A stretch of DNA of 64,000 nt, from positions 7,483,716-7,547,715 of the forward strand of contig NC_087067.1 of assembly GCF_963678635.1 (NCBI RefSeq), written 5' to 3'. Both the position numbers and the translations under genes were made by a program. This document shows, piece after piece, positions 21,201-29,100 of the stretch (positions within the stretch are counted from its first letter, which is position 1; each line of letters opens with the position of its first letter). Under the pieces are notes generated by a model. It was not told the origin of the DNA. It ran no database searches and saw nothing but the letters and a program-made list of their open reading frames with translations. Source of the DNA: Symsagittifera roscoffensis (lineage: Eukaryota; Xenacoelomorpha; Acoela; Convolutidae).

Positions 21201-22702
21201 GGGTGTTCCAGGAAGTGGTTCCACCAAAAGGAACCAAGAAACTATTAAAGAAATGGCGTGGTCCATTTCAGATAACAGAGGTGCATCAAGGAGGTCGTTT
21301 TTATCGGCTGAGCACCGGAAGAGCGGCTCATTACGAGAATATCAAACCACACAACGCCTCGTCCGAGGATTGGTGCATCCCAGCGGACATGCAAGAGGGA
21401 GACTATTTAATAGTGGATCCTGCTTGTGAAGTGAATGAAAGGGGTACTCGCGACAAGAACGACGGGAATGAGATGGTGGACAATTGTGATCTACCACTGG
21501 ACCTCGAGTTGACTGAGCGAGTAGAGGTGGACGATGAAACTCTACCCTATGCCGAAGAAGACTGGGATTGCCCGGAACAAACCGAAATTGACAAAGGAAT
21601 ACAGCCTGACTTTCCGCTCACTATGGAGACACGCCAAAGTAAGAGGGGAAAAAACCAGAAGAAATACAATCCGTATGGCGAGGACTTCGTTGTAGACCGG
21701 ATAGTAGTGAGTGATGTCATAGACTCGCTGGTGGGGCTGGACGAAGTAGCAATGCTAGAAGAAATCGACCTTGTGAACGATATGGATCAAGATTGGATCG
21801 ACGATCGATCAGAACCGGAAGTGGAGTTCGAACCAGAAGCGGAACAGACTCATGAGCAAGAACTAACAAACTTGCGCGTGCTCGAATGGCTCCACGATCT
21901 GCCGACAGATCCAAAAGAGACGATCCTGACGATTCAGGACGTCGACAGAGACGGCGTCAAATACATCAGTCATGACAATACCGAGTCCAACTGGGTCGCC
22001 CCAGATGGTCCTCTACGTGTTCCACAATCCAACCTCGGTCTCCTAGACTTTGGGCGATCGACGGGGACGTCGATGGATATTTTTGTCCGGGGAGTGGGGG
22101 TAGGACTCACCCACACCGAAAATCTCATAATAAAAAAATTGAAATCGGCAAGGGAAACCGGAGAACTAGAGACAGAGGGCGAGAATGCTAAGAAACCACC
22201 TTTTGGACGAATCTTTGAATCGTATTTTGATCTCCCGAACCACTATTCGAACAATATCGTTATAACGGACAGCGATTTCATACTCACGCAACGCACGTGC
22301 GCCATAGCGATAACTGCGGACGTAAGCCTTAAAACAGCACTAGCGGCCGACTTTAAAAGAGAGTACAAGAATATCGAGTTTTTATGGAAACAGAGGCCGG
22401 GTGTAGGAGGAATGATAGCGTTACCCCCTGTTGCATCACAGATACCAGGGAAATATTTGTGTTTTTTGGTTACGAAAGCTACTGATAGGCAACACGTGAA
22501 TCCGGAGAGCTTGGTGTTGGCCTTGACTCGACTTAGGGATTTCCTGGTTGAGAGAGGTGTGACCTCTCTCTCGTTGCCAGTATACGATCCTAATAGGGGA
22601 AAGCTACATCCGAGAGAGTTGTACGCTCTTGTGCATGTGATATTTTCAGAGACTGACATAGAGGTTTACTTACATAAAAAATACTATCTGAGCATATGCT
22701 AA
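18251..22702 (+). CDS. Element 2 RNase H-integrase-macrodomain-like tail (3' part of gag-pol)
   Basis: This continues the same polyprotein one frame over (first ATG 18287). RNase H shows LDTDASV (about 18424), DNRAL and DKHQNADSLSKK. A long acidic linker with four LSGE repeats follows (19450-19640). Integrase has HHCC (HDQMGHQG ... CLSCQQ, from 20353), catalytic QIDHQ, QSDNG and LVERQ residues (D, D, E present), then KKWRGPF (about 21250). The extension of about 450 residues includes VRGVGVGLTHTEN (about 22087) and a C-terminal region of about 160 residues resembling a TARG1-type macrodomain (AIAITADVS ... GKYLCFLVTKA ... LSLPVYDPNRGKL ... HVIFSETDIEVYLHKK). The integrase looks catalytically complete, but the upstream frameshift should prevent its synthesis unless it is rescued. 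Confidence 0.9.
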   Translation, partial: QFIKGYADKIYPMQRLMRNKGKKFTWTDEAQVSFENIKRELCEAPVLGMPTEKGMFVLDTDASVVAISGILHQEQEWNGRTVLRPIAYGSKVLSDTEMKYGAPKAEMFAVITFVEKYRAYLGSAPFKLRVDNRALAWLKTYSMDQSYIGRWIVRLDGYHMIIEHRTRDKHQNADSLSKKTEFYERLEEKQANQSEIKDGFSFLDKETYDKLPLTRWLDKSGHPIPGHPDLPVETAAEIKLLARSEPVPLDLLVRSNLVQQELTRLGINSIALLNKTVNVAPDVMGKLRDLLDREVNRHDREWMETMQRLTVTERTEKRPVSIRSRGVERDCRSIVNQLVTSMPKEVLLRTSFTEYGTSNQNQATEEVRIRSKSSFTRRVHFTDAKEEYEPSPDCSSMDETMSGESDTFEPVKDVSSDESDTFEPVQDDLSGERLTRPPRGRILSGESGSKRPMDRVLSGESRNISDNLEYDVEESVVSSGDSRPQSWDNTSETTSNSDVSEIAIHSLLVDWKQRGLDRETHQDPDRDRYTSDEEGTVVDNAADELELIAVSKRPTRLLPHGTVVRTNLEPSVQEATPLKKIWCVKLMDDAHAPEIMSGQMNVVKTYLKARYRLSDLLRAQRNDRMTSSLKRWIENGAPDKGDLEEDSYKILKQFYLKRKDLLYLNKDGIVACKRKEEDKVLYKYNSIVLPQLYQTELLFRSHDQMGHQGVDKVYNRIQKRFEWPGLKKACEKWIAACLSCQQAKDPRKLRFPLQSIESSGFNEVVQIDHQKICMTATGYNQVLVMIDHFTKYAEAAPCMTASAEETCDHLINVWIARHGCPITFQSDNGKAFVGDLTKELMKRSQVAQAHSTTYHPQTNGLVERQNRTLVSMLRVYCSRYMDDWDKHLPQVMGAYNSTEHSTTGISPHMMLTGHEKALPLTFFYPEYEGKRTAPQTYVRDVIRRQQDLNDLCRRNTQQAQIRQKRRFDKRTADAKAYSVGDYVWVFQEVVPPKGTKKLLKKWRGPFQITEVHQGGRFYRLSTGRAAHYENIKPHNASSEDWCIPADMQEGDYLIVDPACEVNERGTRDKNDGNEMVDNCDLPLDLELTERVEVDDETLPYAEEDWDCPEQTEIDKGIQPDFPLTMETRQSKRGKNQKKYNPYGEDFVVDRIVVSDVIDSLVGLDEVAMLEEIDLVNDMDQDWIDDRSEPEVEFEPEAEQTHEQELTNLRVLEWLHDLPTDPKETILTIQDVDRDGVKYISHDNTESNWVAPDGPLRVPQSNLGLLDFGRSTGTSMDIFVRGVGVGLTHTENLIIKKLKSARETGELETEGENAKKPPFGRIFESYFDLPNHYSNNIVITDSDFILTQRTCAIAITADVSLKTALAADFKREYKNIEFLWKQRPGVGGMIALPPVASQIPGKYLCFLVTKATDRQHVNPESLVLALTRLRDFLVERGVTSLSLPVYDPNRGKLHPRELYALVHVIFSETDIEVYLHKKYYLSIC
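22058..22123 (+). promoter_or_regulatory. Hairpin + internal polypurine tract in pol, Element 2
   Basis: Hairpin TCGACG-GGGA-CGTCGA, a U-rich spacer, purine tract TCCGGGGAGTGGGGG (22086-22100), and a downstream GGGT ... ACCC pairing. Over 66 nt it differs from the Element 3 copy at about three positions. The hairpin-spacer-TCCGGGGAG order is the same as just before the 3' LTR (32726-32760). Confidence 0.7.
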
Positions 22703-23144
22703 GAATTGCGCTCGGCGATAAGTGGTTTTTATTAAGTTGCTCGATAAGAATTAGAGTCAAGCTTTAGGTTAGGCTTTAGGTACAGTATTAGGAATTAGGT
22801 TTTTATATGATAGTATAGGTGTGTGATGTTTATGTGTTTATGTTATGTTATTGTTATGATATGTTTTATGTTTGTGTCATCAAGGTGACAGCGCTTATTC
22901 GTGCTACTCTGACAAAGATAAAGGTGGACGATCCACCTTGGTGCTAAATTTCAAATCAGAATTGTGAAGAGAATTTCAATGGAGAATTTTAAAGAATTGA
23001 TTGATGTTGCATCCAAAAATGATGGTTCTAAGTCGCGACCTGTTTTTTAGATCTTGATTGATCGAAAATTGTTTACTGAACACTGAATCAGAAGAGACAG
23101 AGAGAAATTACACGACACGACAAGAAGAATCAACACGAAAAGAA
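22703..23144 (+). promoter_or_regulatory. Gap between gag-pol and ORF2 with a splice-acceptor-like site
   Basis: Noncoding, T- and G-rich, with degenerate TATGTT repeats at 22800-22890. CGACCTGTTTTTTAG ends at 23050 and is followed by ATCTTGATTGATCG, matching the minus-strand site at 898 of Element 1. The first in-frame ATG after it that aligns with the other copies is at 23145. It is a plausible 3' splice or trans-splice site for an ORF2 messenger. Confidence 0.5.
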
Positions 23145-26100
23145 ATGGGTGACACTAACGAACTCATGGAATTCCTCTCAGCGAGTCTAGGAGCGACTCT
23201 AGACGAGATCTATCAGCGGCTGATCGATTGTGATTTTACACGAGAAGACCCGGGGTTGGCGATGTTTGTGGTCGCACTCCTCAATGCACTGGGAAGAGAG
23301 GGTCGAGGGAATCGCCCTACAGAAGTCGTGTTGATGTTGGCCTTCGGTGAGTCCGGGACCGCCGAGAGAGGCCGAAACCGATTGATGAGATGGAGGCGCG
23401 GAGAGATGTCTGGCCACGACCTGGCTCGTGAGCCAGGACTAGGTGAGCAAAGGGACCACCGGCTAGGTGAGATGCCCTTGCCCGTCCAACCTGCGCAGCC
23501 ACTCATTGGAGCGAAGAGACAACGTGATGGGCCAGGCCCGTCACACTCTGTCGACTCTCCAACAGCTGCTCCTCCCCTAAAGAGAGTGAGAGTGAGCGAG
23601 ATAGAGATCCAGACGTCGGAGACGATTGAGACACTGGAGAAGAAGGAGAGAGATCAGAGTGAGCTGTGTGCCAAACTTCAGGAGTACAGGGCCATAGCTC
23701 GGGAGAGAGACGAATGGAAAAAGAAATTTGAAGATCTGCAGGTGGCCTACAAGGAGGATGAGATAAAGCACCTGAAGGAGCTGTATATGGCGAAGGTGAG
23801 CCAAGTGTCACCGGAAATCCTGGCGAGCATGAGGTCCTCGGAGGGATCTAACGACACACGCCCCAGGACAACCGCGCAGGAGCTGTGCGCATCGAGAGGA
23901 CCTGAGGTTCTGGATTTGCGTGCATCAAAGGGGCCCGAGGCTCCTCAGCAGACACGACCGTCTGCTTCGAGTCAGAGGTTTACGATACCAGACCCTTCTG
24001 ACACCTATCTAGCTCCTCAATTTCAGGAATCATTTAACCAAGTGGCCAGAGCCGCGATGGATGAGATCAACAGAGGCACTGAGCGGACACTGGCTAGGAT
24101 CGTTCCTTCCCAGCGTCGTGATCATTCATCAAATAGCTCGGAACGAGCAACCCGCACGATAGCGTGTTCTGCGCCTGGTGGAGTCTTTGAGAAGTCTCGC
24201 GTGGTAGACATCAGGAAGAATCTGATGGCACGTCATCAGTTCACGCAAGTGCCAGCCGAGCATCCTCGAGCCTGCCTGAATGACATGAGCTGGAACCCCG
24301 CCACGAACGACCAAGTAATTCCCCCAGGGAGTCGCCATTTGATCATTGGAGACAGTTTGGTGAGAGATCTGAATGAGATCTTCGTCTATGGTCATACTAC
24401 CATTCTGTCCTTTGGAGGAGCCTCAGTGGCTCAAGTCATCAAAATGATGGAGTTCCAGAGCGAGGATCATTTGGATACATTAATAATAATGCTGGGGACC
24501 AATGACGTCTCGAGAGCCCCCGTGACTCCGGAGAACAAGTGGGAACCTCTATTGGTGTGCCTATTGAACGAATTGAAAGAAAAGTATAGACCCAAGCTCG
24601 TGATCCTGTGTACGATACCACCAAATCCTTTGGTGGGCACTATAGCTGCAGATTTCATGAATGGCAACGTGACGCGGTGGAATGAAATGACCCGCAGTCT
24701 GGTGAGAAACAACCCTGGCGAGTTGCGACTCCTGGATCTCGAAAATATGCTGCGCATGACTGACCACATCGCGCTCACTAAAGATGGAGTGCACTTCAAT
24801 ACCCAACGAGGGAGGCATTGGATTAATGATGTGTTTCAGACGCAATTGAGGGAAGCGGAGCAAGAGTCGAGGGCGACCGGTTCTTTGGCTCGGGCCAATT
24901 CGACCGGAGGGAGTAGAATAAGGGCAACCGTGCCCGAATCCCTCGCCAACCGTCTAGGGCCCTTGGCAACGGAGACGGTTGGAGCCGCAACCGTCGCTCC
25001 GAGCTCGAACGTGAGAGACAGGCTAGGGACTGCTCCTCCTCCCAGGCCGCAATCGATTGGAAGCCGACTCGGCAGATCGGTGGAACAGAACAACAGGAAT
25101 AACTCCCAGACCGCGTCTAGGAGGAACGATTCGCCTGCCACGACAAATCCTGCTTCGACAGCAGGACCGTCTACAAGTACCGTGCCAGCGGAGGGGATCG
25201 AATCAGGCAGCAGGCTGCTTTGGAATAGATCAGATCCTAGTCATTGGGGTCAGTATAAGACGGACATGTCGGCGAAGTTGAATATGAATACCTTGACGTG
25301 TCGGGAGGATGCGATGAGAATGACTGGCGGTGAAAGTCCCACAGTGTCGCGACTTTATCGGATACCGGGTGTGGATTGGCTGCTAGCAGAGCAGGAGAAA
25401 TTCAGCTCCTCGACCTCACTCCGACATGTAGACCTGGATGGATTACCTCATGACAATACCTTTGGACCTTTAAACACCCGGTCGCTCACCGACGTTCGAG
25501 ATAGGACCCGGGAAAGGACACCACCTGTGCGCAAGGGCAAGTTCCAGACGGAGAACAAGCCCAATAACAAACATCACAAGATGTACAGACAATTCGCTAA
25601 ACCACCCGGTCAGACGCCGGGCGAGTATTCGAGGGATTACCCCCGAACTACAACAGTGGTTGGAGACGATAAGAGATACGGGAACCTGAAGGCCCCAATA
25701 GGCGATGGCCTTTTTGCAGCTTATGACCCCTTGGACATGAAGGCTGCCAAATATCTGGTTGTGGCCGGCTCCGATTATCTCTACACGCCCCGTTCTCTAT
25801 TCTGGCCCGATGTGATTTTCTTAACGGCGCCTAAACTGGACTGGGGACAGGCGATAGGCATGATGATAAGTGTACGGAGAGTGGTCAGCATGGAGCCGCA
25901 GGTAATAGTAGTTGCAGGCTCAAATGATCATCTACAAAGCAGGGGCTTGTTGTCACGTCTGACGGATGGATCGATCCCGAGTAACGAAGTTATAGGGGAG
26001 GCGATAATGACACTGCTCTCGGCGATGACCGAGGTAGAGGCAGCAGCAAGACAACGTTTCACCATGAATGTGGTGAAGGTGATCTTCGTATTGTCACCAG

Positions 26101-26174
26101 GCTACGCTGCGTTGCCTGAACCCCCCACAATTTGTGTACACAATGGTCACGACGATAGCAGAGGGGATATTTAA
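23145..26174 (+). CDS. Element 2 ORF2, part a: helical domain, coiled coil, SGNH hydrolase and second SGNH-like domain
   Basis: I choose the ATG at 23145 (MGDTNELM) because the homologous region of all three copies begins there; an in-frame ATG-less extension reaches 23058. Residues 1-100 form a conserved helical domain (LDEIYQRLI, RPTEVVLM), 150-225 are charged and coiled-coil-like, and 395-565 form an SGNH/GDSL hydrolase: GDS (about 402, Ser nucleophile), SFGGAS (block II Gly), GTND (about 450) and DGVHF (Asp 546, His 549). Family members are esterases or lipases; the substrate here is unknown. A second region (about 868-1000) has GSD and GSND in equivalent places and ends LSPGYA. The frame ends early because a run of six C (26121-26126) shifts it; Element 3 is continuous here. 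Confidence 0.85.
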   Translation: MGDTNELMEFLSASLGATLDEIYQRLIDCDFTREDPGLAMFVVALLNALGREGRGNRPTEVVLMLAFGESGTAERGRNRLMRWRRGEMSGHDLAREPGLGEQRDHRLGEMPLPVQPAQPLIGAKRQRDGPGPSHSVDSPTAAPPLKRVRVSEIEIQTSETIETLEKKERDQSELCAKLQEYRAIARERDEWKKKFEDLQVAYKEDEIKHLKELYMAKVSQVSPEILASMRSSEGSNDTRPRTTAQELCASRGPEVLDLRASKGPEAPQQTRPSASSQRFTIPDPSDTYLAPQFQESFNQVARAAMDEINRGTERTLARIVPSQRRDHSSNSSERATRTIACSAPGGVFEKSRVVDIRKNLMARHQFTQVPAEHPRACLNDMSWNPATNDQVIPPGSRHLIIGDSLVRDLNEIFVYGHTTILSFGGASVAQVIKMMEFQSEDHLDTLIIMLGTNDVSRAPVTPENKWEPLLVCLLNELKEKYRPKLVILCTIPPNPLVGTIAADFMNGNVTRWNEMTRSLVRNNPGELRLLDLENMLRMTDHIALTKDGVHFNTQRGRHWINDVFQTQLREAEQESRATGSLARANSTGGSRIRATVPESLANRLGPLATETVGAATVAPSSNVRDRLGTAPPPRPQSIGSRLGRSVEQNNRNNSQTASRRNDSPATTNPASTAGPSTSTVPAEGIESGSRLLWNRSDPSHWGQYKTDMSAKLNMNTLTCREDAMRMTGGESPTVSRLYRIPGVDWLLAEQEKFSSSTSLRHVDLDGLPHDNTFGPLNTRSLTDVRDRTRERTPPVRKGKFQTENKPNNKHHKMYRQFAKPPGQTPGEYSRDYPRTTTVVGDDKRYGNLKAPIGDGLFAAYDPLDMKAAKYLVVAGSDYLYTPRSLFWPDVIFLTAPKLDWGQAIGMMISVRRVVSMEPQVIVVAGSNDHLQSRGLLSRLTDGSIPSNEVIGEAIMTLLSAMTEVEAAARQRFTMNVVKVIFVLSPGYAALPEPPTICVHNGHDDSRGDI

Positions 26175-29100
26175 CGTGATAATTCCTGCCCCAAACAGAG
26201 TGGTGGACCCGGAAAATTACTATCCGTCCCGATCTGAGCTTCCCGCCGTTTGGGCTGACATCTCGAATGCCATACAGGGGCTCAGAGATTGTAGCACAAC
26301 TAGGTTGGTGCTAGATGAAGTTCTGGGGTTGGAGCTGTCCAACTTTGCAAGATTATTGAAGCTAAGACCAGGGGTAGATGACGATCATCTATTAGTACAA
26401 CAGGTGGCTGATGATCTCTGGTTCAGACAGATGGATCAGGCAGAGAATGAGCAGGGAAGGGTGATCAGAAAGAACATGACGTCAGCAGAGGAGGACCTCA
26501 TGGCAATGGCTTTGCGTACGAAGCCACACAACAATATATGGTTGTACCTGTCACCGAGGCTGTGCACCTTGGGTGAGGACGCGTTTGAACATGCGCCGGC
26601 AATAATTAAAGAGATACATGTGTATCTGAAGAATCTACTTAATGCCCGGGAGTTGGCTGGAGGCAAGATGTTGAAACTGATGCAAGACGTAAACACGATG
26701 TCGCTGGATAAGTTCCAAGCTGACGTGCTGGCCACAAAGGCACAGTACGAACGATCAGATGCTATCTTGGGTGGAATGGGAGTGGGATGGACGCCATCTT
26801 TCCTATCGACGTGCTATCCGAGGGCATCTAGGAACCTGATCGCGAGTTTCGTCAAAGACATCAGGAAGTTGTCGATTGGCCTGGTGCTAGCCTTATACGT
26901 GACATTTGGTCATGAAAACTTTGTGAAAGGACCGGCAAACCTCTTTACCCAAGCATTGGCCGATTTAAGATTGGATGGACTCCTGACTCTGATTGCCATG
27001 ACCTATGGTCGACTGGGAGACTTGCTTGTGCTATTGCGTTACCCTGAACAACTACAGGGACCCAGTCGTGAGTTCAATGCACAGTTAGAAACTGCCTCGC
27101 TCAAGAAGATGAAAGACTGGAGGACTCTCCTACTTCAATACCTCTTGCAACAAAACAGAAGCGTCACAGGAGAGGACAAAGTGGCGACGAACGCAAGCGA
27201 ATGTAAGCAGTATTGTGGCATGCCCTTACTAACAGACTTAGCTGTTATGATGCGGATTGATCCGTTGGCTCTGGTCCACGGACTGAGGGAATTCGTCACA
27301 GTGGTGTATGGACCGGTGATGTCCTTTGCGTTCCCGGATGTGCAAGTTAAAGCGTACAGGAATTCAGTGTTGTACGTCAACCTGGTCTCAGTAGTGGATT
27401 GTTCCGTGCTGAATTGGGTAGAGCAGAGTGAACTGAGAAAGCTGGCTAGCGATGATAGGCTATTCGGAAGAATAGCAGAGCCAGGTTGGGTGTTGATGGA
27501 CTTCAACAACCACTTCAAATGCCGAATGGGCCGTGAGGATCTTTCCCACATCCAGTTTAACCCAAAACTCTGGAATTTGAGACCAGTGGTGAAAGATACA
27601 GGAGAGGCTGTGGTAGTACCTCAATTGCCGGGAGCCTATGCCCATGCGAAAGAGAATCAACAAACATGGCTTCCTGGGTCCAGGCCGCTGCCGGACCAAT
27701 GCCATCGATATCCACCGATAAGGAGGATGTTGTTGGGAGTCACATCTCCCATCACTGCCCCTCGTATTGGAGCAGCTCGTGACGCGTTGAAGAGAATGCT
27801 GAAGTGGAGTGGAGGGATGGAGCCGCGCTTCATCAGCTGGAACGCTGCCGCTGCGCATACGTTTGACTTCTCATTCCCCGATGCCTGGAGCAGGAAAAAG
27901 ATCAAGGCACTACCCTCCAGGAGACCAGAGGTCTCGGCTGAAACGTGGAACGAAGTATATTCTTCAGCGGATGACTTATCGAGACTGAAGTGGTCAGGAG
28001 AAGCGAAAGTGGTGATGCTGGAGGTGGCAAGTGAGAGCAGAGGTGGCTCATATATAACGATAGAGGACCTGGCCCCACATGGCGAGGAGTTGGTAGAGTT
28101 CCTGGTCGATGATGAATTGTTTTATCATGCAGGAGACATGGCCGTACCGGCTCGGCCGGATTCGGGCACAGACGCGCGACAAGGACCCTCGGGACCTAGG
28201 CCGAAACCTGATGCGGACGACGATGAATTGATGGATCAGGACGATAACGATGACGGGACCGGAAGTAAGACGGAGAAACCGGGAGAGACCGATCTAGGAG
28301 CGTTGGAAAGGGACTTGCTAGAGTACCGGTTCAGTGAAGACGACGATGGGGAAGTCGATGGGAGTTTATTGCTAATGGCACCATCGTCCTTCATGTCTCC
28401 TACAAAGGAGGCGTCGGCCGATCTATCTCCGATAGACCCAATAAGCCAGGCTAGAGAGTGCCGAAGCAGGGACCCACAGAAACTGCTTTATGAATCGCCA
28501 AGGAGGAGGAAAATCGAAGAGTCTATGAAGATATCGTTCCTCAGCACATTACCAGAAGAAGAATGGGAAAGATATCAAATGGAGTTGGAGGGCAAGACAG
28601 GAGCAATCTGGAGCCGAGTAAACTTCATGGAGAAATCTTGGGACGTGATAAGGCGATATGGGACGCAGTCCATAATGAAGGTGGGATTGAACCAACCCAT
28701 CATGCGTGAGGTCCTGGAAAAAATAGTGAGCTCCATGGAGTCGGATGTTCTGACCGAGTCAGTAACAGAAGACAGTGCCGATGATCAGCATGTTGCAAAG
28801 AAATTACCTGTCAGACGAGCCAGGAAAGGGCTGAAGCGACTAAAAGGGAAGACAGGAAGTCGAGCCATGAACCCGAGAGTGGTGAAGTCAAGAGCCAACG
28901 CAGTGGTGACCTCTTTAACGAGCGCAGGTCGTTCAGGCGAGAGCGGGCAGGGAGATAGTACAACACTGACAGGGGGAGAAAAAGAGAATCTGATACCCCC
29001 TATGCTCTTGGCAGGTCTGACCGTAACCGCCACAAGGTCGAAGAAGACGGCGCGAACCCTGGCAGACACTAAGTTAGAAATGGAAGTAATCAGTCAATGT

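Noticed and set aside
13400-22660. Many antisense frames across gag-pol and ORF2
   Set aside because: They are shadows of the sense coding sequence with no recognisable domains.
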